Origin: Streptomyces sp. WZ.A104
Lineage (GTDB): Bacteria > Actinomycetota > Actinomycetes > Streptomycetales > Streptomycetaceae
Assembly: GCF_002382885.1 (NCBI RefSeq)
Contig: NZ_NWVL01000020.1
Span: 47,345-111,344 of the forward strand
DNA: 64,000 bases
Direction: 5' to 3'
Shown here: in pieces, positions 18,047 to 26,438 of the stretch
Layout of the letters: each line of letters begins with the position of its first letter
Numbering within the stretch: position 1 is the stretch's first letter
Program-made: the position numbers and the translations under genes
Notes under the pieces: generated by a model
The model's database searches: none
Told to the model about the DNA's origin: nothing
The model's input: only the letters and a program-made list of their open reading frames with translations

Positions 18047-18619
18047 TCAGTGGACGACGTCGAACACGTTCTTCTGGATGCCGTTCGCGTACGCCTCGTG
18101 CTCGACCAGCTTCAGCTTCTGGCGGTCCTTGTCCGTCTCGCTGAACAGGCGCTTGCCCGCGCCGAGCAGGAGCGGGAAGACGAGCAGGTTGTACCGGTCG
18201 ATGAGGTCGGCGTCCGCGAGGCTCCGGTTCAGGGCGGCGCTGCCGTGGACGATGATCGGGCCGCCCTCGGTCCGCTTCAGGGCGGCCACCTCGTCCAGGG
18301 AGCGCAGGATCGTGGTGTCGCCCCAGTCGGACACCAGATCGTCCTCGGCGAGGGTGGTGGAGACGACGTACTTCGGCATCACCTTGTACGACGCGAACTC
18401 CTCCATCCCCGGCCATACCGGGCTGAAGGCCTCGTAGCTGACCCGGCCCAGCAGCATGGCGGCGGCCTCCTTCTGCTCCTGGTCCTTGATGGCGTAGGCC
18501 TCCGGGAGGAACTCCACGTCCTTGAAGGTCCACCCCGAGTTCCGGTAGCCGGGCTCGCCGCCCGGGGCCTCCACGACGCCGTCGAGCGAAACGAACGCGG
18601 TGCTGATCAGGGTGCGCAT
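18047..18619 (-). CDS. Dihydrofolate reductase / RibD C-terminal-like family protein
   Basis: 190 residues from MRTLISTAFVSLDGVVEAPG, with AGGAG upstream. The opening, AAAMLLGRVSYEAFSPVWP, KYVVSTTL and GGPIIVHGSAALNRSLADADLIDRYNLLVFPLLLGAGKRLF are hallmarks of stand-alone RibD_C/DHFR-fold proteins of actinobacteria, which probably bind NADPH. These are not true riboflavin or folate enzymes; substrates are unknown. It appears monocistronic and divergent from the next gene. Confidence 0.88.
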   Translation of the reverse strand: MRTLISTAFVSLDGVVEAPGGEPGYRNSGWTFKDVEFLPEAYAIKDQEQKEAAAMLLGRVSYEAFSPVWPGMEEFASYKVMPKYVVSTTLAEDDLVSDWGDTTILRSLDEVAALKRTEGGPIIVHGSAALNRSLADADLIDRYNLLVFPLLLGAGKRLFSETDKDRQKLKLVEHEAYANGIQKNVFDVVH

Positions 18620-18716
18620 CAGGTCTCCTGGATATGTCGCTGGGTTCTTACGTCTCACTATTACGGAAGTACTGACCGCGCGCCGCGCAGAAACTCATCG
18701 GTTAGCCTCCCGGCAC

Positions 18717-19187
18717 ATGACTGAACTCGACAGACTGACCGCCCTCTTCACCGCCCTGGGCGCGGACGGCGACGCCCGCGACTGGGCCGAATCCGAGGTC
18801 TACGAGGGGCTGCCGCAGCTCGCCCGCTACCGGCTGCTGCGCACGGTGTGGCAGGACGTCGACGCCTGGGCCACGGCCGCCGGGCAGTGGGTGGCCGCCT
18901 ACCGCGCCGACGGCACGGCCGCCGACGCCGTCGACCGCGCCCTCGACGCCGGGCTCACCCCCGAGGACCTCGGCGCGCTGGCCCGTGAGGTGGCCCGGGA
19001 GACCGCGTTCGGGGTGCTGTACGCCCTGGCCGATCCGGCGGACGGGTCGCTGCCCGCCGAGGTCGAGGAGCAGCTGCCCCGTTGGCGGATCGCGGAGCTG
19101 ACCCCGGCCGGTGAACCGACCGGCCGCCACCTCGACGCGCTCCACGAGGACTTCGCCGAACTCGAACCGAAGGGAGTCGCCGGATGA
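18717..19187 (+). CDS. Uncharacterised helical protein coupled to a methyltransferase
   Basis: 156 residues, acidic, rich in Ala and Leu and predicted mostly helical (for example LPQLARYRLLRTVWQDVDAW). No signal peptide and no recognised domain. Its stop overlaps the ATG of the downstream methyltransferase (ATGA), so the two products are made together and probably act together. The start is the ATG giving MTELDRLTALF; upstream codons are unlike protein. Confidence 0.65.
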   Translation: MTELDRLTALFTALGADGDARDWAESEVYEGLPQLARYRLLRTVWQDVDAWATAAGQWVAAYRADGTAADAVDRALDAGLTPEDLGALAREVARETAFGVLYALADPADGSLPAEVEEQLPRWRIAELTPAGEPTGRHLDALHEDFAELEPKGVAG

Positions 19188-20020
19188 CCACGTCTCCAAG
19201 GGCATCACGCACCACCACCCCCTTCGACCGTGCCGAGCGGCGCATCTGGTCCGGCAAGGCCGAGGCGTACGACCGCACCTACGCCCGCCTCTGCGCCCAC
19301 CCGGTACCGGCTCTCCTCGACGCCGCCGAGGTAGGTCCGGGATCCCGGGTCCTCGACGTGGGCTGCGGCAGCGGAACAGTCAGCCTCGCGGCCGTCGCAC
19401 GCGGTGCCGCCGTGCACGCGGTCGACGCGGAACCCGGCATGGTGGACGCTTCCCGCCGGGCCGTGCCGGGCATCGCGGCGTGCATCGCCCGGCTCCCCGA
19501 GCTCCCCTACGAGGACGACGCGTTCGACGCGGTCGTCGGCAACTTCGTCCTGAACCACGTGGGCCGCCCGCGCGAAGCGCTCGCCGAGCTGCGCCGGGTC
19601 ACCCGCCCCGGCGGCCGGGTCGCGGTCACCATCTGGCGGTCGCCCGGAGCACCCGGCCAGACCCTGATCGGCCGCGCCGCGCAGGCCGCCGGGCTCACCC
19701 GCCCCGACTGGCTCCCCGCACTCGCCCCCGAGGACGACTTCCCACGTAACCCGGAAGGCCTGGCCGCCCTGCTCGACGCGGCCGGGTTCCTGGGAGTGCG
19801 GTGCTCCGAGGTGGCCTGGGAGCACCGCTGTGGCCCCGATGCGTGGTGGGCGGGGGCAGAGCGGGGGATCGGCGCGATCGGGCAGGTCCTCAACGGCCGG
19901 GGGATGGAGGGGGTGGCGGCGGCCAGGCAGGCGTACGACGCACTGTGTGCCGAATTCCAGGCGACGAAGGGCAGGTTGGCGCTCCCGCACGTTGCGTTGC
20001 TGGCACACGGGGGAGCATAG
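19184..20020 (+). CDS. Class I SAM-dependent methyltransferase
   Basis: 278 residues. Motif I VLDVGCGSGTVSLAAVARG; acidic motif II AVDAEPGMVDASR; motif III region DDAFDAVVGNFVLNHVGRP; then RRVTRPGGRVAVTIW, the UbiE-like layout of small-molecule methyltransferases. The C-terminal third (residues ~170-278) probably forms the substrate cap. Co-translated with the small helical protein in front. The substrate is unknown. Confidence 0.87.
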   Translation: MTTSPRASRTTTPFDRAERRIWSGKAEAYDRTYARLCAHPVPALLDAAEVGPGSRVLDVGCGSGTVSLAAVARGAAVHAVDAEPGMVDASRRAVPGIAACIARLPELPYEDDAFDAVVGNFVLNHVGRPREALAELRRVTRPGGRVAVTIWRSPGAPGQTLIGRAAQAAGLTRPDWLPALAPEDDFPRNPEGLAALLDAAGFLGVRCSEVAWEHRCGPDAWWAGAERGIGAIGQVLNGRGMEGVAAARQAYDALCAEFQATKGRLALPHVALLAHGGA

Positions 20021-20038
20021 GGGGTAGTTCATGGGTGA

Positions 20039-20080
20039 TTCGCCAGGCACGTGGCTTGTTTCGCCAGGCACGCGGCTTGT
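20039..20080. repeat. Two 21-bp tandem repeats
   Basis: TTCGCCAGGCACG(T/C)GGCTTGT is repeated head to tail at 20039-20059 and 20060-20080 with one difference, 18 bp after the methyltransferase stop. The remaining spacer to 20313 shows no gene. Confidence 0.88.
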
Positions 20081-20313
20081 GCGGCGCACCGACGTCAGCC
20101 GCAGTGATCCTGCCGAGCGCTGACGAACAGGATGCCGTTCATCGAAACTCGGTCAGCAACTCCGTCAGCGCGGGGTGTTTTGCGGGGTTGACCGCCTCAA
20201 CGGAGCCTTTGTGCCTGCTCGGGAAGCCAGTGACGCACTGTTGCTGGATCGTTTGATCACACGGGTATCGTGGCGCGGGGAGCGGCTCTCTAGCGGTATA
20301 CGGGGTGGGGATC

Positions 20314-20775
20314 ATGTCATTCGCGAAGGAATGGGGCGAGCTGAAGGCCGCCGCCGCCATGAGGCTGAACCAGGCCGGCGGCACCGGGGGTCCCGGCCCG
20401 GCGAAGGGGTCGGCCGACTACGTCGTCTCGGACGACGAGCTGGGGGACATCGGCCACGCCGCCTTCAACCTGTTCAACGGCCTCGAACGGACCGGTAAGC
20501 ACGCGAAGGCGGCGAGCGAGACAGCCGGTAAGGGCCTCAAGGGCGACGGGTTCGACACCGGCGCGGCGTTCACGGAAGTGATCGAAACCTGGGAGAAGCA
20601 GGTGAAGACCCTCCTCCAGGCATGCGCCCACATCTCCAACCACCTGGACTACACGAAGGCGTCGAAGAAGGCCGACGACGAGTGGATCGAGACACAGCTG
20701 CGCATAGTCGGCCCCGTCGCCCCTGGGGACGACGGGGCCGTCCCCGCTTCTCAGATCAGCAAGTACTTCCGGTAA
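20314..20775 (+). CDS. Small helical WXG-like partner protein
   Basis: 153 residues from MSFAKEWGELK, with GGGGTGGGG before the ATG (a GTG three codons earlier is possible). It contains long amphipathic helices (DDELGDIGHAAFNLFNGLER, then FTEVIETWEKQVKTLLQACA) with a W-x-x-x motif in a helical-hairpin context, as in WXG100/ESX-type partner proteins. No signal peptide. It ends 14 nt before a large WXG-containing protein and is probably its partner or chaperone. Exact family not recognised. Confidence 0.65.
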   Translation: MSFAKEWGELKAAAAMRLNQAGGTGGPGPAKGSADYVVSDDELGDIGHAAFNLFNGLERTGKHAKAASETAGKGLKGDGFDTGAAFTEVIETWEKQVKTLLQACAHISNHLDYTKASKKADDEWIETQLRIVGPVAPGDDGAVPASQISKYFR

Positions 20776-20789
20776 GGAGAGCCGTCACC

Positions 20790-23039
20790 GTGCCCACCTT
20801 CGAGCAGCTCCTCACCGCCCGGCTCACCCCGCTCGCCACTGCGGTGACCCAGTGGACCGAGATGATCGGCAAGCTGGAATCCCCTCTCCAGACCGACGCC
20901 AAGGCAATGAAGTCCAAGGCGGACAAGTCCAGTTGGGCGGGCGAGAACGCCACGGTCACCAAGGAGTTCGTCACCAAGACCGCCAATGAGTTCAGTGACG
21001 CTGTCACCGAAGCGGAGTCGGTACGTGACCTCCTCAAGGACGCCCACGCCCTCTTCAAGTCGGCCCAGGACGACCTCAAGTACGCGTACGAGAACCCCCC
21101 GCCGGGCATCGTCATCTACCCCAACGGCGTTCTCAGCCACCGGGTACACCCCGACCGCCGCTCCAAGGACAGCACCGAGCCCCTCGCGACCGAGGCTCAG
21201 TTCGAGGCGCTGCGCCGCAAGCTCGAAGGGATCCTGAAGCGTGCCAACGAAGCCGATGAGCTCTGCGCCTGGGGCCTGCGCGCACTGATCCGCAACCACG
21301 CCAACGACTTCGGCAGCACCGACCTCAACGGCCTCGCCGACGCCAAGAGGATGCGCGCCGAGGAGAAGCAGCAGGCGGAGAACGGCCGTGAGGCCGCCAA
21401 GCTCTACGCCCGCTGGGAGCACCTCGACGACGACGAGCGAGAGCGGCTCCTCACGATCGCCGAGGAAGGCAAGGACTCGACGGCCTTCGCCGAGCAGCTG
21501 ATGACGAACCTCAGCTACCGGAGCCGTGACCAGCAGGAGGCCGTGCTGCTGCTCGCCAGCAGCCTGGAGTCGGGCGGCCGCGACGGCCAGGTCTCCAGCA
21601 CCGACGCCCGCCTCTACAAGGCGCTGTCCGGCTCCCTCGCCACCGCCACCGGACCCGACTCCTCGATCGGTTCCCCGGGTGGCGTCACCTCGGTCTGGAC
21701 CGACAAGCTCATCACCACGGCCCGCGACGGCAACGGCCTGGTCCGCCAGCACCCCGGGGTCATCGTGGGCGGCGCCGCGACCCTTAAGGACCTCACGGAC
21801 CTGATGGCCGCCGACGCCGGCGACGACGCCGTGTACGACCCGAACAAGGACCCCAAGGAAAAGTCCTCGCCCTGGAAGAAGGACGAGGACGACCCGGTCT
21901 ACAGCGAGGCCTTCCTGACCGAGGTCGGCGACACCATCCGTGAGTGGGAGACGGACAACGACGACGCCTACGACGGACCCCTGAGGCACTGGCAGGGCAC
22001 GCAGGAGGACCCGATGAAGGGCCTGCTGAACGCCATGAGCCGCAACGCGTCCGCCTCGACCCACTACTTCGACCCGAACACCACCGACAACCTCAAGTAC
22101 TTCCTGGAGGACCGGAAGTGGCCCGGCGGCGAAGTCGAGAGCAAGATGCCGGACGAGAAGCAGTACACCTCGGCCCGCGCCGAGCTCGGCCTCGCTCTTG
22201 AGGCCGCGGCCACCGGCCGCGTGCCGGGTTCGGAGCTGCACCTGGCACCGGCTCACCACAATGCCGCCGAGACCGCGATCTTCGAGCGGGTGATGGGCGA
22301 GTACACGGAGGCGCTCCGCAAGGACCAGAGCGCCATCCCCGTCACCATGCGCCTGCCGATGGCCGACATGATCGCCGACTACGGCTCCGACGTGCACCAG
22401 ATCCTCGGCAAGGAGATGGACGGGCCGACCGACTTCAACCAGCTGGAGATCGACCGGGGTGACCTCACCCGGATCATCCGCGCCACAGTAGAAGACCCCA
22501 ACGCCTACAAGATGATCCATGGCTCGCAGACCGTGGTCATCGGTGAAGGGCTCGAAGGCTTCCCGGCGGAGTCCTTCCGCAAGGAAGACCAGGAGCTGCG
22601 GGCCTGGGTTCAGCAGTCCGCGAATGTGCTCGGTCACCTCGACGGCGTGCGCGACGACGTCATCGCCGACCTGGGCCAGGCGGAGAAGGACGCCAATGCC
22701 TACGAGAAGATGCTCAATTACCACATCGTCGGGGGGCTGCTGACCCCCATTCCGTTCGCTGGCGACGCGATTCAGCGCTCGGTGGACTGGGGCCTGAGCG
22801 ATGACCTGAACGAGGAGAACGCCAAGGTCGACGCCGAGACCCGCAAGAACAGGATTGGTCATTACGAAGACGGCGAGGAACAGCTGAAGGGCATGTTGCG
22901 CGGGGTGGCGACGAAACGCGGGCTGACGAAGGAGGAGCTGGACGCGAGCCCCGGCGAGTTCGAGAACCATCTCCAGGCGAAGGCCAAGGAGTGGTACCTC
23001 ACCGGCCTGGCCGAGGCCAACAAGTTGACGGGACAGTAA
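20790..23039 (+). CDS. Large WXG-type protein, candidate type VII-like secreted or surface protein
   Basis: 749 residues from GTG (AAGGAG 10 nt before). Residues 1-~105 form a WXG100-like helical hairpin with W49-A-G51 in DKSSWAGENATV. The middle is acidic and helical, with no recognised toxin motif. Near the C-terminus, VGGLLTPIPFAGDAIQ is a short hydrophobic/glycine segment, followed by a charged helical end. It lies between the small helical protein and a membrane-anchored protein, 3 nt before the latter, as an operon. Secretion by a WXG100-type or uncharacterised pathway is inferred. No EccC-type ATPase is in the window. Confidence 0.7.
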   Translation: MPTFEQLLTARLTPLATAVTQWTEMIGKLESPLQTDAKAMKSKADKSSWAGENATVTKEFVTKTANEFSDAVTEAESVRDLLKDAHALFKSAQDDLKYAYENPPPGIVIYPNGVLSHRVHPDRRSKDSTEPLATEAQFEALRRKLEGILKRANEADELCAWGLRALIRNHANDFGSTDLNGLADAKRMRAEEKQQAENGREAAKLYARWEHLDDDERERLLTIAEEGKDSTAFAEQLMTNLSYRSRDQQEAVLLLASSLESGGRDGQVSSTDARLYKALSGSLATATGPDSSIGSPGGVTSVWTDKLITTARDGNGLVRQHPGVIVGGAATLKDLTDLMAADAGDDAVYDPNKDPKEKSSPWKKDEDDPVYSEAFLTEVGDTIREWETDNDDAYDGPLRHWQGTQEDPMKGLLNAMSRNASASTHYFDPNTTDNLKYFLEDRKWPGGEVESKMPDEKQYTSARAELGLALEAAATGRVPGSELHLAPAHHNAAETAIFERVMGEYTEALRKDQSAIPVTMRLPMADMIADYGSDVHQILGKEMDGPTDFNQLEIDRGDLTRIIRATVEDPNAYKMIHGSQTVVIGEGLEGFPAESFRKEDQELRAWVQQSANVLGHLDGVRDDVIADLGQAEKDANAYEKMLNYHIVGGLLTPIPFAGDAIQRSVDWGLSDDLNEENAKVDAETRKNRIGHYEDGEEQLKGMLRGVATKRGLTKEELDASPGEFENHLQAKAKEWYLTGLAEANKLTGQ

Positions 23040-23042
23040 TCG

Positions 23043-23645
23043 ATGGACAAGAAGTGGCTGCCGTTGACTGTCACGCTCGGTGTCGCCGGGGTGGCGGTGG
23101 TGACGGCGAGTGTCTGGCCCGAGAACGTGGAGAAGGCGCCGTTGCCGCAGAGCCTGTGTCATGGTGCGCTCAGCCGGGAGACGGCGGAGCTGATCGACGA
23201 CGGCCAGGGTGGGGAGGTCAGCACGGACGAGTGGGAGAGCAGGGGCAGGACCACTGACACCGCAGTGTTCAAAGCGTGCCGTGTGCTGCGCGCCAACCCG
23301 TACGACGACAACGACAACCCTCGGGTGGTCTACAAACTGGTTGTAGAGGACACCCCGAGTCCCCCCGGCCGCAAGGAGGGCTCCACATCTCTCGGCCCCG
23401 GGCTTATCGGCTGGGCGCTCCCCGAGGAGGCCACGGTCACGTTGCCTGCGGGCTGCCCCGTCCGTATGGGCTCGACCGCCCCGTACATCAGGGTGTGGCT
23501 CGACGTGCCGTCGCAGGATGAGGAGAAGCTGGCCAGGCTGGAGAGGGAGCGGCCTGTTGACGCGGACATCGCGCTGCGCAGCAACGTGACCGTGATGCGG
23601 GAAGCGGCCAGCAGGCTCGTCAAGAAGTACGACTGCGCGGATTGA
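23043..23645 (+). CDS. Membrane-anchored extracellular protein of the WXG-type operon
   Basis: 200 residues. The N-terminal helix KKWLPLTVTLGVAGVAVVTA is a signal anchor; the rest should be outside, with four Cys (CHGALS, KACRVL, AGCPVR, KKYDCAD) that could form two disulfides. There is no lipobox. It starts 3 nt after the large WXG-type gene, so all three genes are one transcript. Similar small anchored proteins accompany WXG-type operons in streptomycetes as accessory or immunity-like partners (inference). Confidence 0.68.
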   Translation: MDKKWLPLTVTLGVAGVAVVTASVWPENVEKAPLPQSLCHGALSRETAELIDDGQGGEVSTDEWESRGRTTDTAVFKACRVLRANPYDDNDNPRVVYKLVVEDTPSPPGRKEGSTSLGPGLIGWALPEEATVTLPAGCPVRMGSTAPYIRVWLDVPSQDEEKLARLERERPVDADIALRSNVTVMREAASRLVKKYDCAD

Positions 23646-23717
23646 CCGTCGCGCGGACGGCTGTTGGCGCTCCCATACGTTTCGCTGCTGGCGTGGAAGG
23701 ACGTAGAGCGAGCGGCG

Positions 23718-23921
23718 TCAGGCGTAACGCGGCAGATCGTCGGTCGAGATCGTCCACTCTCCGATGGTGACGTCCTCGCCGTACATGAAGTCCTTACGGG
23801 TCGCGTAGCGCGGCGCCTCCGGAGCCCGGTGGATGTCGGAGAGAACGGCGCCCGAGCCGGTGCGCGCTCCTCGATCGTGTCCGGGGATGTCGTGCCCGGG
23901 GACAAGGGTCGTTCCCTTCAT
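23718..23921 (-). CDS. 67-residue protein coupled to the HTH gene
   Basis: Begins 1 nt after the stop of the upstream HTH gene, so it is probably translated by re-initiation. The sequence ends with DVTIGEWTISTDDLPRYA, loosely like the C-terminal part of Uma2-type proteins, but is too short for an enzyme. No signal peptide. It could be a remnant or a genuine small partner of the HTH protein; function unknown. Confidence 0.55.
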   Translation of the reverse strand: MKGTTLVPGHDIPGHDRGARTGSGAVLSDIHRAPEAPRYATRKDFMYGEDVTIGEWTISTDDLPRYA

Positions 23922-23922
23922 G

Positions 23923-24888
23923 CTAGGCCGCTCCCAGCAGCTCGCTCCGGCAGCCACGGCAGTGGCCCGGTGAGGTGGCACGGAACGCGTGGTCGCAGCG
24001 GTCACAGTTCTGGAGGGGGATGACGACGGTACGGCGGACCGGGGTCAGATCCGAGGTGCCGGGCAGCGGCGGCGGCAGGAGCACGGTGAGGCGGTGCCTG
24101 ATGAGCTTCGCCGGGCTTCTGGGCGGCTGCGGGAGGTCGGCCGTCAGGGCATGGCGGATCGCGTCGGGCTGCGTGTCGCGCTCCAGCCAGGCGGCCACAC
24201 CGGGGACCAGCTCCTCGATGTCCTGCTCGCAGAGCAGCAGCTCTTCCGCGTGACGCCGCAGGTCGGCGAGGAGCGCGGAGGAGGCCCGGCGCAGCTCCGG
24301 GGTGAGCTCGCGCGGCTGGGGGAGCGGCCGGCGCGGCGGCTTGGGCGCGGTGCGCGGCGGTACGCGTACCGGGGGGTGCGGTTCTTCCGGTACGGGGGCG
24401 GGTTCGGGCGCGGGTTCAGGCACCGCAGCCGCCACCACGGGCAGCACAGGCGGCCCCGCCGGCACGGGCGCCGGCGGCGCCACGACCGGCATCGGCACCG
24501 CCACGGCCCCGCCCCGCGGCAACGCACCCGGATGGTTGCAGAACACCGTGCGGGTGACCATCCGGCCGTTCGCCAGCCGCACGCGGGTCCGGTGCAGGTA
24601 GCCGTGGGTCTCCAGCTCGCGAAGGGCGGAGGCGATCGTCGTCTCGCCCTCGGCGAAGCGGGCCGTGAGCGCCTTGATGCCGACCTGGGACCCTGCGGGC
24701 AGCGACTGGATGTGTACGCCGATCCCGATCGCGGCGAGGGAGAGCTCGGCGTGCTGCGCGAGGTGGTTGCCGACGATCGTGAACCGGCTCGTGTGCGGGA
24801 TCGCTACGTGGATCACGCCGGAGGGCGGGAGAGGCCCGGGAATCCCGGTCAGGGCATGGGCGAGGGCGATATCGTGCTGAGTATCCAT
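23923..24888 (-). CDS. Helix-turn-helix DNA-binding protein with C-terminal zinc ribbon
   Basis: 321 residues. The N-terminal ~115 residues form a winged helix (GIKALTARFAEGETTIASAL, then LETHGYLHRTRVRL) of the replication-initiator/regulator type common in streptomycete accessory regions. A Pro/Ala-rich linker (about 125-190) follows, then a helical domain, and a zinc ribbon NCDRCDHAF...GHCRGCRSE with two C-x-x-C pairs. No kinase or catalytic motif. It forms an operon with the 67-residue gene behind it. The repeats upstream may be its own binding sites. Confidence 0.78.
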   Translation of the reverse strand: MDTQHDIALAHALTGIPGPLPPSGVIHVAIPHTSRFTIVGNHLAQHAELSLAAIGIGVHIQSLPAGSQVGIKALTARFAEGETTIASALRELETHGYLHRTRVRLANGRMVTRTVFCNHPGALPRGGAVAVPMPVVAPPAPVPAGPPVLPVVAAAVPEPAPEPAPVPEEPHPPVRVPPRTAPKPPRRPLPQPRELTPELRRASSALLADLRRHAEELLLCEQDIEELVPGVAAWLERDTQPDAIRHALTADLPQPPRSPAKLIRHRLTVLLPPPLPGTSDLTPVRRTVVIPLQNCDRCDHAFRATSPGHCRGCRSELLGAA

Positions 24889-25356
24889 CGGGAAGATGTG
24901 CTGCTTCCTTGGTGGTCAGGTCCTCGCTCGGGATTGCCGTCCCGGCGGGGGCCGTCTCATGTCTGGGGTTGTGGTCAGCGTGAGCATATGCCTGCCAACC
25001 CGTCCGAAATCCAGCCCAGTTGGCGAATCTCACCCGTGTGAGTGACCAGCCCCTCCCGCAGCTGACCACTGGGATCGGGTGGGGTGGGGTTGGGTAATTT
25101 CTCTTGGTTCTTTAAGTACTTGATGTCGCGGTCCACCGGGTCGCGGTCAGCCACGACCCGGCGGACCCTCACCGGATCGTGCCGCGCCACGACCCGGTGT
25201 GAGCAGCGATTTCTCAACCAGGACCTCGACTGGCGGACGACCCGAGCGCACCCCGGCCCGGAAGGGCAGCGGAGCACGCTCGTCGGCATCAGCGCCGGCA
25301 AGCCTTTTGTGGTGGAAACCCTGACACCAACAGTCCCGCTTCGGCACACTGAGTGC
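24889..25356. promoter_or_regulatory. 468-bp divergent intergenic region with repeated CCACGACCCGG boxes
   Basis: Non-coding between the HTH gene and the DUF5954-like gene. CCACGACCCGG occurs at 25151-25161 and 25187-25197, with a nearly perfect inverted partner CCGGGTCGCGG at 25136-25146 forming a hairpin with a TCAG loop. An AT-rich stretch (around 25095-25125) precedes it. These look like operators for the HTH protein or relics of plasmid-type iterons. Confidence 0.45.
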
Positions 25357-26403
25357 ATGGACGATCACCCGGGGAAGTCGCCGGACCATCTCACCATCAA
25401 CGTCACCCACCGCGACGACCCGGTCTCCGAGGTCACCGAGGTGGACGCGTTCGCCTCGGTCCGCAAGTACCCGAGCATCGTGGTCCGGGGGCCGCTGTTC
25501 GGGCTCGCCGAGCAGCGGGGCGGGGACCGGCCGCGCTGGCGGCTGATGGGTGAACTCGACACCGGGTTCCCGCAGATGGCCCGGGACGACCTGAACTCGC
25601 ACCTGTGGTTCAAGGCGAGGGACGAGACCGAGGACCCCGCCGTGCGGAGGTCGCTGCTGGCGGCCGTGGCCCAGCTGGAGACCAAGCCGGTCAACGAGGT
25701 GACGGCGGACGGAGTCCGCTACCGGGTCGTGCGGGCCGACGAGTTCGCCCGGATCGGCGACGACCGGCTGGAGCCGCCCCGGGCCACCGATCCGGACGAC
25801 GACAGCTGGGACCTGGACGCGCCCGACGCCTCCCGCACCGAGGGCTTCGTGGTCGACCACGCGGCCGCCGTCGGGCTGTCCGAGGGGATCGACCGGATGG
25901 GGCTGCTGAACCTCTCCTACACCGCCGACCGCTTCCCCAAGGACGTACGGGCCGACTCCCGGCGGGCGCTGACCACCCACCCGGGGGTGGTGCTCCTCCC
26001 GGCGACGTTCCGGGTGGTGGAGCGGAAGGAGTTGTCCTGGTCGATGGTGACCGGGCAGTACTCGACCCCACAGGGCGCCCGGCGCGCCCTCGTCCACCAC
26101 CTCACCCGGCCCGTGCCCCAGCTGCCGGATCTGCCGGACATGCCGGAGCTGCCCGAGTGGATGAAGGTGGACGAGAAGGAGGCGGCCCTCCGTGAGCGGG
26201 CCGCGAAGAAGTTCACCGCACGCCGGAGGCCCAACGAACTCGTTCTGCGGGGGCGCCGGTACGAGGTCGTCCGTGTCGAGCGCATGATGCGGATCGGGCC
26301 CGACGGGCCGGAGCGGCCGCGCCCGTCCGACGTGGACGACTACGGCCCCTCCCAGATCCATCCCCTCATGGACGAGCACGGGAACATCACGCACGGCTCA
26401 TAG
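25357..26403 (+). CDS. DUF5954-like uncharacterised protein
   Basis: 348 residues from MDDHPGKSPDHL. Resembles, from memory, the actinobacterial DUF5954 family: DDPVSEVTEVDAFASVRKYP, LNSHLWFKARDETEDP and two copies of the pattern YRVVRADEFARIGDD / YEVVRVERMMRIGPDGPE, showing an internal duplication. No signal peptide or membrane segment. It is convergent with the first LCP gene; the two stops are separated only by short repeats. Function unknown. Confidence 0.72.
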   Translation: MDDHPGKSPDHLTINVTHRDDPVSEVTEVDAFASVRKYPSIVVRGPLFGLAEQRGGDRPRWRLMGELDTGFPQMARDDLNSHLWFKARDETEDPAVRRSLLAAVAQLETKPVNEVTADGVRYRVVRADEFARIGDDRLEPPRATDPDDDSWDLDAPDASRTEGFVVDHAAAVGLSEGIDRMGLLNLSYTADRFPKDVRADSRRALTTHPGVVLLPATFRVVERKELSWSMVTGQYSTPQGARRALVHHLTRPVPQLPDLPDMPELPEWMKVDEKEAALRERAAKKFTARRRPNELVLRGRRYEVVRVERMMRIGPDGPERPRPSDVDDYGPSQIHPLMDEHGNITHGS

Positions 26404-26436
26404 GTGAGGTGAGGTGACGTGACGTGAGGGTGAGGC
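26401..26436. repeat. Pentanucleotide-type repeats between convergent stops
   Basis: Starting at the TAG of the DUF5954-like gene, GTGAG/GTGAC units are repeated about seven times up to the stop of the convergent LCP gene at 26439. Confidence 0.75.
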
Positions 26437-26438
26437 GG

